From: Pseudomonas sp. 10-1B
GTDB taxonomy: Bacteria; Pseudomonadota; Gammaproteobacteria; Pseudomonadales; Pseudomonadaceae
Assembly: GCF_000935045.1 (NCBI RefSeq)
Contig: NZ_JYKS01000024.1
Span: 1-64,000 of the forward strand
DNA: 64,000 bases
Direction of reading: 5' to 3'
Both the position numbers and the translations under genes were made by a program. Of this stretch, positions 1-8,185 are shown one piece after another. The notes under the pieces are model-generated. The model saw only the letters and a list, made by a program, of their open reading frames with translations, had not been told where the DNA came from and made no database searches. Position 1 is the stretch's first letter. Every line of letters begins with the position of its first letter.

Positions 1-261
1 GGCCGCTGCGATGCTGGCCATGATCCCCTCTTCACCGTCAACCCGAACATTTCCGCCGAAGACGCTCTGGTCCATGTAGCCCTGTACCTTCGCAGCGCTT
101 ATGAAACCGGCTACAAAGCCCTGGACTACATGCGCGAAGAAGGCCGTGGCATGTTCTGGTCGAACCTGCATGCGATTGAAATGGCAGAGGGTGTGATCGA
201 GGCGATACTCGATGGCATCGAATCGACCCCTCCACCGACAAACCGACCCTCACAGGCATAG
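1..261 (+). CDS. DUF6124/DUF3077-type hypothetical protein, 5' truncated
   Basis: The frame is open from the first base of the window and stops at TAG 259-261, so only the C-terminal 86 residues are present. The visible part begins with a short segment containing LFTVNPNISAEDAL, followed by an amphipathic helical region ending in AEGVIEAILDGIES. The pattern LFTVxPNxxxEDxLxH, then a helix ending near the C-terminus, is that of small Pseudomonas proteins grouped as DUF3077/DUF6124. These have no established function and usually occur in several copies per genome. There is no signal peptide or membrane segment in the visible part. A REPIN follows directly. Confidence 0.6.
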   Translation, partial: GRCDAGHDPLFTVNPNISAEDALVHVALYLRSAYETGYKALDYMREEGRGMFWSNLHAIEMAEGVIEAILDGIESTPPPTNRPSQA

Positions 262-285
262 CGCAGCTATCGAGCCGACACAGTA

Positions 286-390
286 CCTGTGGGAGCGGGT
301 TCATCGAGGCGTCGAACCGCCGCGAACACCAGCAAAGCCGGTGCCATCCACCGCGGTGGCTTCTTCGCGGGTAAACCCGCTCCCACAGGG
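286..390. repeat. REPIN (two inverted REP sequences)
   Basis: Two REP arms in inverted orientation, CCTGTGGGAGCGGGTT at the left end and AACCCGCTCCCACAGG at the right end, flank a centre that holds a smaller hairpin (AAAGCCGGT and related bases). This is the common P. putida type of REP doublet. It sits just 3' of the truncated first gene. Confidence 0.9.
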
Positions 391-429
391 ATCGCATCAG
401 GGCTGACAGGTGTTGGCCACAAGATATGC

Positions 430-676
430 AGCGCCTGTGAGACTGAGCGCCGCCCGCGCGGCGCATCGCGAGCTGGCGCTCGCTCCTACGTTTGTTTCGG
501 GCCAGTAAGTCCTGTGACAGGCGCGCGCGACCGCCTTGTTCGTACGACGCGATATCGAGCCATGCGCCAAAGCGTTCGCGCGCAAATCCCATAGGAATGA
601 TTGGCCCGAAACAAACGTAGGAGCGAGCGCCAGCTCGCGATGCGCCGCGCGGGCGGCGCTCGGTCTCACAGGCGCT
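430..676. repeat. Long near-perfect inverted repeat, REP-related
   Basis: A 75-bp left arm (430-504) and a 75-bp right arm (602-676) are inverted copies with one mismatch, separated by 97 bp. The arms contain a REP-like head (GTAGGAGCGAGCGCC on the right arm). Weaker inverted similarity, about 21 of 31 positions, continues outward to roughly 399 and 707. The loop has its own GCGCGCGA/TCGCGCGC arms. No gene is convincing in this stretch. It may be an extended REPIN or a small non-autonomous mobile element. Confidence 0.8.
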
Positions 677-731
677 GAAGATGCCGCGGCGAGCACCTGA
701 CAACCCTGATGCCATTGCGTTGCGCCCTGGG

Positions 732-980
732 TCAACGGCGCAGCAGGCGAGAAATCACCAGTGTGACGGCGGCGGTGATGGCCAGTGCGGCGATAGGTTT
801 TTCCTTGACGAACGAAGACACCGTGTCCACGGCATCACCATAGGTCTTGGTCACCTGGCCTGCAGCCTGACGCGCATCGCCTTCGGCTTCCAGCGCCGGG
901 TCTTCGACCAGCCGGCCTACAGCGCTCTGCGCCTTGCCTGCAAGGTTCTCGGCAACACCTTCGATCTGTTCGCGTTTCAT
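732..980 (-). CDS. CsbD family protein
   Basis: This 82-residue protein begins MKREQIEGVAENLAGK and contains the repeated helical GxAxxxxGxxxxD pattern of CsbD-like (YjbJ) stress proteins. Unlike the short soluble members, it ends in a hydrophobic segment (about residues 63-78, AALAITAAVTLVISRLL), so it may be anchored to the membrane. Members are often induced by general or osmotic stress; the molecular role is not established. The start is ATG with AGGAAGGA about 11 bases upstream. It is a single gene, transcribed toward the inverted repeat. Confidence 0.85.
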   Translation of the reverse strand: MKREQIEGVAENLAGKAQSAVGRLVEDPALEAEGDARQAAGQVTKTYGDAVDTVSSFVKEKPIAALAITAAVTLVISRLLRR

Positions 981-1124
981 GATGGCAATGTTCCTTCCTG
1001 TAAGCGGCTTTGGGTTAACAGCACAGGGTTAGGGAGGTGAAGGGCGGCAATGGTTCCAACTACTCACCACCTTCAAGCCACGCGCGCCTACAAGGAATTG
1101 AGCACATGGCTTGAGAGGGCGAGG

Positions 1125-1580
1125 CTAGCGCGCCTTCTTCTCCAGAATCCGCGCCCCGCTACCTTCCTTGGCCAGCACATCCTCGGGGTTGCGCAGCGGG
1201 CAATCCTCCAGCGACAGGCAGCCGCAACCAATGCAGTTGTCCAGGCTGTCGCGCAGTGCTTCCAGCGTGCGAATGCGGGCATTAAGGTCCTCGCGCCAGG
1301 CCGTGGACATCTCGCCCCATTGCGCTGCAGTAAGCTTGCTGTTGGGGGCATAACGGCTGAACGCCTGCTTGATTTCCTCCAGCGGAATACCGGTGCGCTG
1401 CGCCACCTTGATGATTGCCAGTGTACGCAGCACCAACGTGGGATAGCGGCGTTGGTTGCCAGCCGTACGGACACTGGCGATCAGCCCCTTGGTTTCGTAG
1501 AAGTGCAGCGCAGACACCGCCACGCCGCTGCGCTTGGCCACTTCGCCCACCGTTAGCATTCGCGTGTTATCCGCTGCCAT
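1125..1580 (-). CDS. soxR: Redox-sensitive transcriptional activator SoxR
   Basis: A MerR-family regulator of 151 residues. The N-terminal winged helix includes [12 protein letters not shown] (residues 9-20), followed by a dimerisation helix. The C-terminal cluster C116-x2-C119-x-C121-x5-C127 is the [2Fe-2S] ligand set that defines SoxR. In pseudomonads SoxR responds to redox-cycling compounds and controls transport or monooxygenase genes rather than soxS, which is absent here. I chose ATG at 1580 because the frame further upstream runs through the SoxR box and REPIN and does not resemble the family. The 18-bp SoxR box lies just upstream, which suggests autoregulation. Confidence 0.93.
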   Translation of the reverse strand: MAADNTRMLTVGEVAKRSGVAVSALHFYETKGLIASVRTAGNQRRYPTLVLRTLAIIKVAQRTGIPLEEIKQAFSRYAPNSKLTAAQWGEMSTAWREDLNARIRTLEALRDSLDNCIGCGCLSLEDCPLRNPEDVLAKEGSGARILEKKAR

Positions 1581-1589
1581 GCCTATCGA

Positions 1590-1607
1590 CCTCAAGTTAA
1601 GTTGAGC
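1590..1607 (-). promoter_or_regulatory. SoxR box in the soxR promoter
   Basis: CCTCAAGTTAAGTTGAGC matches the known SoxR dyad CCTCAAGTTAACTTGAGG except at two positions. It ends 9 bp upstream of the soxR start codon and no other gene is in range, so it most likely mediates autoregulation. With so short a distance to the ATG, the transcript would have a very short leader or SoxR would act by blocking transcription. Confidence 0.75.
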
Positions 1608-1681
1608 TCTTATAGTCCTGCCCGAACTTCCCCGCAACCGCTTTCCCTTATGATCGGAGCACTGCATGAACCGCTTCGCGC

Positions 1682-1769
1682 CCCATCGCTGGCAAGCCAG
1701 CTCCCACAGGTGTGGAGCTGAATCCAAGAGTTGCGCGACCCTTGTGGGAGCTGGCTTGCCGGCGATGGG
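1682..1769. repeat. REPIN
   Basis: Inverted arms CCCATCGCTGGCAAGCCAG and CTGGCTTGCCGGCGATGGG with CTCCCAC/GTGGGAG heads facing the centre. It separates the 3' end of the MFS gene from soxR. Confidence 0.9.
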
Positions 1770-1791
1770 CTGCGCAGCAGCCCCAAGGTTT

Positions 1792-3120
1792 TTATTCCAG
1801 CGCCGCAGCTTCCTGCAGGCTCAACGCTCGGGTTTCCGGCGCGTACAACCACGAAACCAGCAAGCCGACCAGGGTAATGGCGGCCGCTGCGTACAGGGTG
1901 TTGGCCACGCCGATACCGCCAAGCGCCGCTGGTACCAGGTAGGTACCCGCTGCCGCGCCAACCCGCGAAAACGAGGTGCCAATGCCTACGGCCACCGCAC
2001 GCATTTCGGTGGGGAAGATCTCGTTCGGGTACACCAGCGTCAGCACCTGCGCACCGCCGATGAACAGCGCATACAGCGAAAAGAACAGCACGATCAAGGC
2101 GCCCGAGCTGCTGTTGTAGGTACCCAGCCCGAGCAGGGCGAGCCCCGAAAACAGGAAGCTGCAGATCAGCATGTTGCGCCGCCCCATCACGTTGACCAGG
2201 CGCGTTGCAAGCAGGCAACCGATCACGAAGAACAGGGTGATGACGATGGAACTGAACGAGCCAAGATCACCCGTCAGGTTCAGCGCCGCCAGCACTTTCG
2301 GGGCAAACGCATACACCGCGAAAACCGGCACGATCGAGCAGGTCCAGAACACCACCACGAACAACATGCGCTTGCCATACCCCGAGTGCAGCAGGGCGCG
2401 CAGCGGCAGTTTATGTTCCTCGGCCTGTTCGGGCAGGTTCGCCAGCGAGAAGTGCTTGCCGTAGACGTTCTTGATGATGGTGTCCGCTTCTGCCTGGCGC
2501 CCTTTGTTCAGCAGCCAGCGGGGTGATTCCGGTGTACCCAGGCGTACCAGCAACAGCAGGCCGCCAAACACCGCACCGCTGGCCAGCACCCAGCGCCAGG
2601 CATCCGCCACGCCGCTGCGCAAGATGAGTTCACCGACGAGGTAGGCACACGCAGCCCCGGCAAACCAGAGTAGCGCCAAGGCTGCCAACCTGGGGCCACG
2701 GTATTTCCTGGGCATGAACTCAACCAGCAACGCAGTGGCCACCGGGTATTCGATGCCGACTGCAATACCGGTCAGCAAGCGTAACAGGAACAAGGCTAAT
2801 GCAGAGTCCGCCCAGCACTGGGCGAGCGAGGAGAGCACAAAGATGACCGGGCCGACGAAAAAGATGCGCTTCCTGCCGGCCACGTCGGTCAGCCAGCCAC
2901 CGATAAACCCGCCAAAGAAAATGCCGATCAGCGCCGATGCGGCGATCATCCCTTCCCAGAAGCTGTCCAGTTGCAGGGCGCTGGACAGCTGCAGCATCAC
3001 TACACCGACAATGCTCAGCACATAACCATCGACGAACGAGCCGCCACCGGAGCGCACGGTCAGCCACTGGTGAAAGCGGTTGAGCGGTACGTCTTCAATT
3101 GAAACCTGTAGGTTGTTCAT
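1792..3120 (-). CDS. MFS transporter, sugar/organic-acid porter type
   Basis: This 442-residue membrane protein has about 12 hydrophobic segments. The loop after TM2 carries the MFS signature [12 protein letters not shown], and [12 protein letters not shown] after TM6 is typical of the sugar/metabolite:H+ symporter branch. The start ATG at 3120 has AGGAA about 9 bases upstream; the longer frame upstream lacks a good ribosome site. It is the last gene of a same-strand set with a GMC oxidoreductase, a cupin and an OpuAC-type binding protein, so it probably imports or exports the compound handled by that set. The substrate cannot be told from the sequence. Confidence 0.85.
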   Translation of the reverse strand: MNNLQVSIEDVPLNRFHQWLTVRSGGGSFVDGYVLSIVGVVMLQLSSALQLDSFWEGMIAASALIGIFFGGFIGGWLTDVAGRKRIFFVGPVIFVLSSLAQCWADSALALFLLRLLTGIAVGIEYPVATALLVEFMPRKYRGPRLAALALLWFAGAACAYLVGELILRSGVADAWRWVLASGAVFGGLLLLVRLGTPESPRWLLNKGRQAEADTIIKNVYGKHFSLANLPEQAEEHKLPLRALLHSGYGKRMLFVVVFWTCSIVPVFAVYAFAPKVLAALNLTGDLGSFSSIVITLFFVIGCLLATRLVNVMGRRNMLICSFLFSGLALLGLGTYNSSSGALIVLFFSLYALFIGGAQVLTLVYPNEIFPTEMRAVAVGIGTSFSRVGAAAGTYLVPAALGGIGVANTLYAAAAITLVGLLVSWLYAPETRALSLQEAAALE

Positions 3121-3232
3121 TGCTGTTTCCTGACGCGAGGCCTGAAACGCGCGCACAACTCGCCCCGGCTTCAGTGCCACCGAAGGCCGTGCACGCAGCG
3201 TTTCGCAGTTGGCAGTTGGAAAATGCGTCAGC

Positions 3233-4138
3233 TCAGGGCTGCTGCGCAGTGATGGCTGGTTCGCCCTTGAACATGGCGGTGAAGGTGGTCTTGTGGGCGG
3301 CGTAGTATTCGGCCACCACCTGGTCGGCCGAGGTCTCGCGGGCTTGCTTCATCATCCCTTCAAGGTCCTTGAGGGGGAGCTTGTAGTGGGCGAAGAAGGT
3401 AGCCACCTGCGGAAAGTCGCTAGTGAAGCCCTTGCGTCCGACGGCGTGAATCTGCTCGGCCTTGCCATAGACTTCTTTCGGGTCGTCGAGGTAGCGCAGC
3501 GACCAGGTAGAGAACATCCAGTGCGGGCTCCAGGCATTGAGCAGGGCCCATTGGTCACGTTTGAGCTGGCGGTCGAACTCGTTGAGCATGCCGGTTTCGG
3601 ACGAGGCCACCAGTTTGTAGCCATCGAGCTTGTAGTCGGCGATGGCGCGGGTAGCGGTCTTGTACTGGCCGTTGCCTACTTCCGAAGTGAGGATCTTGCC
3701 AGCGAACCTGGCGCGTACTTCCGGCTTGTTCAGGTCCTCAATGCTTTTGACTTCGCTTTCGGGGATGCTGCTGGGCACGGCAAGCCCAAGGCGGCCCTCG
3801 TACAGCACACCCAGGTCTTCGAGCTTGGCCTGGTACTTTTCCCAGAACGGTTTGTGGCTGTAGGTCAGCCAGGCCATCGGAATCATGTCGACCTTGCCGG
3901 CGGCCAAGGCCTGGAACTGGATACCGATATCGGCCATTACCAGTTTCACCGGCTGCTGCAACTGGTCTTCAAGGGCGAGCTTGGCCAGCTTGGTGGCTAT
4001 TTCTGCATCGGCCCAGTTTACCCAGCCAACTACCACGGGTTTCTTTTCCTCGGCATGGCCAAGGCTGGCGATGGCTATCAGGGCGGCACCGGCCAGCCAA
4101 TGACAGGTGTTACGCGCAGTCATGATATTGCGGATCAT
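3233..4138 (-). CDS. OpuAC-type ABC substrate-binding protein (betaine/choline-like)
   Basis: A 301-residue secreted protein. Residues 1-29 form a signal peptide ending GHA, and the mature part starts EEKKPVVVGWVNW. The fold pattern (VGWVNWADAEIATKLAKLALE, then KVDMIPMAWLTYSHKPF) is that of the glycine betaine/choline binding family OpuAC. Several tryptophans and tyrosines (WVNW, MAWLTY, WSPHWMF) could form the aromatic cage for a quaternary amine. GGAG precedes the ATG at 4138. No ATPase or permease gene is adjacent, so it is an orphan binding protein that must borrow a transporter or serve as a sensor. It lies between the cupin gene and the MFS gene. Confidence 0.85.
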   Translation of the reverse strand: MIRNIMTARNTCHWLAGAALIAIASLGHAEEKKPVVVGWVNWADAEIATKLAKLALEDQLQQPVKLVMADIGIQFQALAAGKVDMIPMAWLTYSHKPFWEKYQAKLEDLGVLYEGRLGLAVPSSIPESEVKSIEDLNKPEVRARFAGKILTSEVGNGQYKTATRAIADYKLDGYKLVASSETGMLNEFDRQLKRDQWALLNAWSPHWMFSTWSLRYLDDPKEVYGKAEQIHAVGRKGFTSDFPQVATFFAHYKLPLKDLEGMMKQARETSADQVVAEYYAAHKTTFTAMFKGEPAITAQQP

Positions 4139-4246
4139 CGGGCATCTCCATTTCTTGTAGTAGTAGGTTTGGCAGCTTGATGATTGCGCCGTCTGGTTTT
4201 GTTGTGAGCAGCCGGGCGCTGGCTGTAGGGAACAGGTGACGACGGT

Positions 4247-4516
4247 TTACAGGTATTGGTAGCGGTTGACGACCGCCGCGCGAATGGCCCAGATACCGTC
4301 TACGCCTTTTCTGATGGTGACGTGATTGCCGGCTGCAATAGCGACGGGGGCATTGCTCTGGCTGTGAATGACCGCCTCGCCGCGTTGCACCACAAACTCG
4401 ACATCCTGATCGTATTGGTAGGTAAAGCGGTCGGTTTCGCCGCTTTCCCAGAGTGACCATGCCTGGCAGTTTTCCAGTTCTTGCGGGGTGGCCTGGCGGA
4501 CAGTGATGGTGGTCAT
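4247..4516 (-). CDS. Small cupin-domain protein
   Basis: An 89-residue single-domain protein. The second half has a beta-rich pattern with a Gly-turn (VEFVVQRGEAVIHS, then AGNHVTIRKG) typical of the DUF861/EutQ-like cupins. The usual metal-binding histidines are largely missing, so it may bind a ligand rather than catalyse. AGGAG lies 7 bases before the ATG. It sits 20 bp downstream of the GMC oxidoreductase stop and is surely cotranscribed with it. A role in the same catabolic step, or in sensing, is inferred from position only. Confidence 0.7.
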   Translation of the reverse strand: MTTITVRQATPQELENCQAWSLWESGETDRFTYQYDQDVEFVVQRGEAVIHSQSNAPVAIAAGNHVTIRKGVDGIWAIRAAVVNRYQYL

Positions 4517-4536
4517 GCGCTAACTCCTGTTTGCAA

Positions 4537-6201
4537 TCAGGCTGAGGCCTTGTGGTTGTCGGGCTGTCTGGTCTGGCTGTGGTAGGGCAGTGCCTCTGGC
4601 GGCAAACCCGGCTTGCCGAGCAGCAGGTCGCTGGCTTTTTCGGCGAGCATGATGGTGGCGGCATTGATGTTGGCGCTGGGCACAGTCGGGAAGACAGATG
4701 CATCGATCACCCTGAGGTTGTCGACGCCTCTGACCCGCAGTTGGCTGTCGACCACCGCCATCGGGTCAGTCCTGTTCCCCATCTTGCAGGTGCCGCAGGG
4801 GTGGTAGGCACTGGCCGCATCCTCACGGATGAATGCATCCAGGGCTTTGCCGGAACGGATGTCGTGGCCGGGCGTGTCTTCGCGGTGGTTGTAGCGCTTG
4901 AAGGCGGGCTGCTCGGCAAACTCGATGCCCAGGCGCATGGCTTCACGCATGACCCGCCAGTCTTCTTCGGTGGCCATGTAGTTGGGATCGATACGCAACG
5001 GGTCCGACACTTTCGCACTGCGCAGTCTTACCGTGCCACGGCTGGTCGGGCGCATCGGGCCGACACCGATACGGTAGCCATAGGTCGTGCACACCGGTAT
5101 CCAGTTCTTGTCGAAGAACACCGGGAAGAAGTGGAACTGGATGTCCGGGTGCGGCGTGGTGGGTGCGCTGTTGAGGAACGCGCCGACGTGGCACTGGTTG
5201 ACCGAGGCGACGCCTTTCTTGAAGCCGAACCATTGCAAACCGGCCCAGAGCATGCGGTGGTACTGCAGTTCGCGGTTCAGCGAAACCGGCTCTTTGGTTT
5301 CCATCTGGATATGGCACTCCAGATGGTCCTGCAGGTTTTCGCCTACGCCTGGCGCATCCACTTTCGCCGTGATGCCGTGTTCCCGCAAATGTTCGGCCGG
5401 GCCGATGCCCGATAACATCAGCAATTGCGCCGACCCGAATACGCCGCAGGAAACGATGCTCTCGCGCCGTGCGCGCACATCGATCGACTGATTTTGCCGG
5501 ATGACCCGAAAGCCTGAGGCCCGGTTGCCTTCGAAGTTGATCTTCTGCACTTCGCAAGCCAGCCAGATGGTCAGGTTGGGGTGTTCGCCCATGGCGTGGA
5601 TATAACCATAAGCGGCGCTGTTGCGGATGCCGTCGCGCACGCTCATTTCGAAACGTGAAACGCCTTCCTGGCGATAGCCGTTCACATCGTCGGTGAGGGT
5701 GAAACCTGCTTGCTGGCCTGCTTCGAGAAACGCTGCGTTCAGCGGGCTGAGTTGCTCTTGGCGCTGAGCGCGAATCGGTCCGTCGTGGCCGCGATGGATG
5801 CCGCCGATGTCACTCGATTCGATCTTCTTGAAGTACGGCGCGCAGTCGGCCCAGCTCCAGCCTTTGGCCCCTTGGGCTTCCCAGGCGTCATAGTCCATCG
5901 GGTGCCCGCGCAGCCAGGTCATGCCATTGATGGAGGAAGAACCGCCCAGCACGCGGCCTCGCGGTTGCTGGATCTTGCGCTTGTTCAAGTGCACTTGTTC
6001 TTCGGTGTAATACCACCAGTTGTACTTGGATGTCGGCTTGAACGCCGAGCGCAGGCCGGCCGGCATGCGGATGATCCAGGATTTGTCACTGGGGCCTACT
6101 TCCAGCAACAGCACTTGATGGCCCGCATCGGAAAGCCGACGCGCCAGTACACAGCCCGCAGAACCTGCGCCTGCAATTACATAATCAAACTCGGCTTTCA
6201 T
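4537..6201 (-). CDS. GMC-family oxidoreductase (choline-dehydrogenase-like)
   Basis: A 554-residue FAD enzyme, the length of choline dehydrogenase. The ADP-binding motif FDYVIAGAGSAGCVLARRL is at residues 5-23, followed by GRVLGGSSSINGM and the GMC signature GSAQLLMLSGIGPAEHL. The catalytic His lies in AYHPCGTCKMG and the partner Asn in PSANINAATIM near the C-terminus. Such enzymes oxidise primary alcohols to aldehydes and pass electrons to the respiratory chain. The ATG at 6201 has GGAG 8 bases upstream. It is the first gene of the cupin/OpuAC/MFS set, which points to an amino- or quaternary-ammonium alcohol, but other alcohols are possible. Confidence 0.9.
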   Translation of the reverse strand: MKAEFDYVIAGAGSAGCVLARRLSDAGHQVLLLEVGPSDKSWIIRMPAGLRSAFKPTSKYNWWYYTEEQVHLNKRKIQQPRGRVLGGSSSINGMTWLRGHPMDYDAWEAQGAKGWSWADCAPYFKKIESSDIGGIHRGHDGPIRAQRQEQLSPLNAAFLEAGQQAGFTLTDDVNGYRQEGVSRFEMSVRDGIRNSAAYGYIHAMGEHPNLTIWLACEVQKINFEGNRASGFRVIRQNQSIDVRARRESIVSCGVFGSAQLLMLSGIGPAEHLREHGITAKVDAPGVGENLQDHLECHIQMETKEPVSLNRELQYHRMLWAGLQWFGFKKGVASVNQCHVGAFLNSAPTTPHPDIQFHFFPVFFDKNWIPVCTTYGYRIGVGPMRPTSRGTVRLRSAKVSDPLRIDPNYMATEEDWRVMREAMRLGIEFAEQPAFKRYNHREDTPGHDIRSGKALDAFIREDAASAYHPCGTCKMGNRTDPMAVVDSQLRVRGVDNLRVIDASVFPTVPSANINAATIMLAEKASDLLLGKPGLPPEALPYHSQTRQPDNHKASA

Positions 6202-6307
6202 TCTTGTTCTCCAACACGCACAGCCAGGCTTACCGCCGAGGCGTCTCATGCACTGTTCGTGGGGCCAATCTAGCCAAGCCCGGGCAGCCTGGAAATCGAA
6301 TAAAAAA

Positions 6308-6320
6308 TAACCATCGGTTA
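6308..6320. promoter_or_regulatory. Candidate LysR-type operator
   Basis: TAACCATCGGTTA is a perfect dyad with the T-N11-A form of LysR binding sites. It lies in an AT-rich stretch between the divergent GMC oxidoreductase and lysR-type genes, about 110 bp from the first start and 150 bp from the second. Position and symmetry support it; there is no direct proof. Confidence 0.45.
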
Positions 6321-6471
6321 AATAATTTTTAAGCCGCAAGTGGCTGTCGTTGCCGGGCATGTGTTGGGCGTGGCCGCGTTTGACAGGCGATTTTTTTGTT
6401 TGCCTAATGCCTCTCAGTGCTCTTCTGCGTCGCTGCCAGAAGGCTTGATTTCATTCGCTGAGGAAGGTGCT

Positions 6472-7329
6472 GTGCGTCATCTCGACCTTGCCCTGCTGCA
6501 CAGTTTCAAGACCATTGCCGAATGCAAGAGCATTACTCTGGCCTCGCAGCGGCTGCTGAAAACACCGGCAGCGGTGAGCATTCAGCTGAAAAAGCTGGAA
6601 GAGCAGATTGGCGGGCGGCTGATCGAGCGAGGCCATCAGGCCATGGTGCTGACACGCCAGGGCGAGCAGTTGCTGCAATACGCGCGGAAGATGCTGGCGC
6701 TGAGCGATGAAGCTATCGAATTCTTTGCCAAAGGCGAGGTGTGCGGCGCGGTGCGTTTCGGCATACCCGATGACTACGCCAGTGCGTTCCTGCCGCCGGT
6801 CATCCAGCAATTCACCCGGCGTTATCCCAAAGTCAGCCTGAAGATCCGCAACGACATCAGCCAGAACCTGTTCACGGCACTGGAGGATGGCGAGCTGGAC
6901 CTGGCGCTGGTCACCCAGCGTACAACTGATGGCCATGGCGAGATCTTGCGGTGTGACCAACTGCACTGGGTGGCAGCAGCAGGCTACAAGCTCGACCCGA
7001 CGGCGCCGGTGCCGCTGGCACTGTACCCCCATGGTTGCGGCTATCGGCGGCATATCCTGGCTGCACTCAGCGCCAGCCTGATCGATTACGACATCGTCTT
7101 CGAGTGCACAGGCGTTACCGGGGTGCAGCTTGCCGTGGAGAGCGGCTTGGCGATTGCTGCCACGTCGTCCCCGCTGATCCTGCCAAACTGGCAGATCATC
7201 GAGACTGGCGACAGGACATTGCCGCCACTGGGCAATGTGGTGATCGAGCTGAGGCAGAGCGGCAGTGAGCCAGCGCCTGCGGTGCGCTTTTTCGCGGATG
7301 AGTTGCGCAGGCAGGTGCTTGCTCGTTAG
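6472..7329 (+). CDS. LysR-family transcriptional regulator
   Basis: A 285-residue protein. The N-terminal winged helix (about residues 3-60) includes FKTIAECKSITLASQRLLK and AAVSIQLKKLEEQIGG, and the C-terminal part is a periplasmic-binding-like effector domain starting near CGAVRFGIPDDY. I chose GTG at 6472 because GAGGAAGG lies 5-6 bases upstream and the protein then begins right at the helix; the longer frame is not family-like. It is divergent from the GMC/cupin/OpuAC/MFS genes, so it most likely controls them in response to their substrate. Its stop overlaps the end of the convergent gntR-type gene by 4 bp. Confidence 0.88.
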   Translation: MRHLDLALLHSFKTIAECKSITLASQRLLKTPAAVSIQLKKLEEQIGGRLIERGHQAMVLTRQGEQLLQYARKMLALSDEAIEFFAKGEVCGAVRFGIPDDYASAFLPPVIQQFTRRYPKVSLKIRNDISQNLFTALEDGELDLALVTQRTTDGHGEILRCDQLHWVAAAGYKLDPTAPVPLALYPHGCGYRRHILAALSASLIDYDIVFECTGVTGVQLAVESGLAIAATSSPLILPNWQIIETGDRTLPPLGNVVIELRQSGSEPAPAVRFFADELRRQVLAR

Positions 7330-8060
7330 AGCGAGCGAACCTTGCGCATCTGGGTAACCAGAGTGAAGCGGTCATCCGGATGCACGGTCTCGGAAACCGC
7401 CATCAAGTCGCCGTTTTCCTCACGGTAATGGCGAATGATCTTCAGTGCCGGTGAACCCGCCTCGGCCTTCAGCGCCTGGGCCATTGCTTCCGTCAGCGAC
7501 ACCGCTCGTACCTGCTGGTCGACCACCGCGATCACCCGGCCATAGTGCTGTTCGATCAACTCCGCGATCAGTTGGCCGGGGTGTTCGCGGGCCAGTTCGA
7601 TGACCTCGGCATAGTCCCGCTGGGCATATACATCGGCCCAGCACAACGGTGCCGCATTGTATTGGCGGTCGACGCGGATGCTCGATATGCAGAAGTAATG
7701 TTCCCCCGCAACCAAGCCCAGCCGCGTCGTTTCATTCAGGTCGGCGACGAAATGGCGTACGCTCTGGACTTCCCGTTGCTGCGTCGCGGCCACTTGCGCA
7801 AGGTCCGCTACGCTGGGTAGCGACTGCGAATAGCCACCGCGCGGGCTGTTGGCTTCCACCCGGGTACCGACGCGCTTGCGGCGCGATACCAGCCCTTGGC
7901 TGAGCAACTGGTCGATGGCGGCGCGCACCGTGTGCCGGCTCACATCGTAGAGGTCGCATAGCTCCAGCTCGGTCGGCAGCAGGCTGCCGACCGGGTAGCG
8001 ACCGCTGGCGATGCCTTCCATCAAATCCTTCGCCACGGTGGCGTAGCGCGTCGGGTTCAT
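7326..8060 (-). CDS. GntR-family regulator, HutC subfamily
   Basis: A 244-residue protein with an N-terminal GntR winged helix (residues 1-70: YATVAKDLMEGIASGRYPVG, LPTELELCDLYDVSRHTVR, GLVSRRKRVGTRV) and a C-terminal UTRA ligand domain (about 95-240: CISSIRVDR, HYREENGDLMAVSETVHPDDRF). UTRA domains bind small metabolites and usually relieve repression. It lies downstream of an MFS gene and the DmmABC-like genes on the same strand, 125 bp from the MFS gene, and probably regulates one of these sets. The target is inferred. Confidence 0.88.
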   Translation of the reverse strand: MNPTRYATVAKDLMEGIASGRYPVGSLLPTELELCDLYDVSRHTVRAAIDQLLSQGLVSRRKRVGTRVEANSPRGGYSQSLPSVADLAQVAATQQREVQSVRHFVADLNETTRLGLVAGEHYFCISSIRVDRQYNAAPLCWADVYAQRDYAEVIELAREHPGQLIAELIEQHYGRVIAVVDQQVRAVSLTEAMAQALKAEAGSPALKIIRHYREENGDLMAVSETVHPDDRFTLVTQMRKVRSL

Positions 8061-8185
8061 ACCTTGGCTCTGTCTTGTAAGTTTCCTCGCTCGGCAGTGT
8101 ATCAGTGGCAGGGTGAGCCCTAGTGCCTGTCAGCCCAAAATCGCTTGGCTGCCTGGCACCAGGACTTGCCCTGCGAACATATGGA

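Noticed and set aside
399-707. Insertion sequence
   Set aside because: No transposase frame of reasonable size or target duplication is visible; the structure is better described as an extended REP-type inverted repeat.
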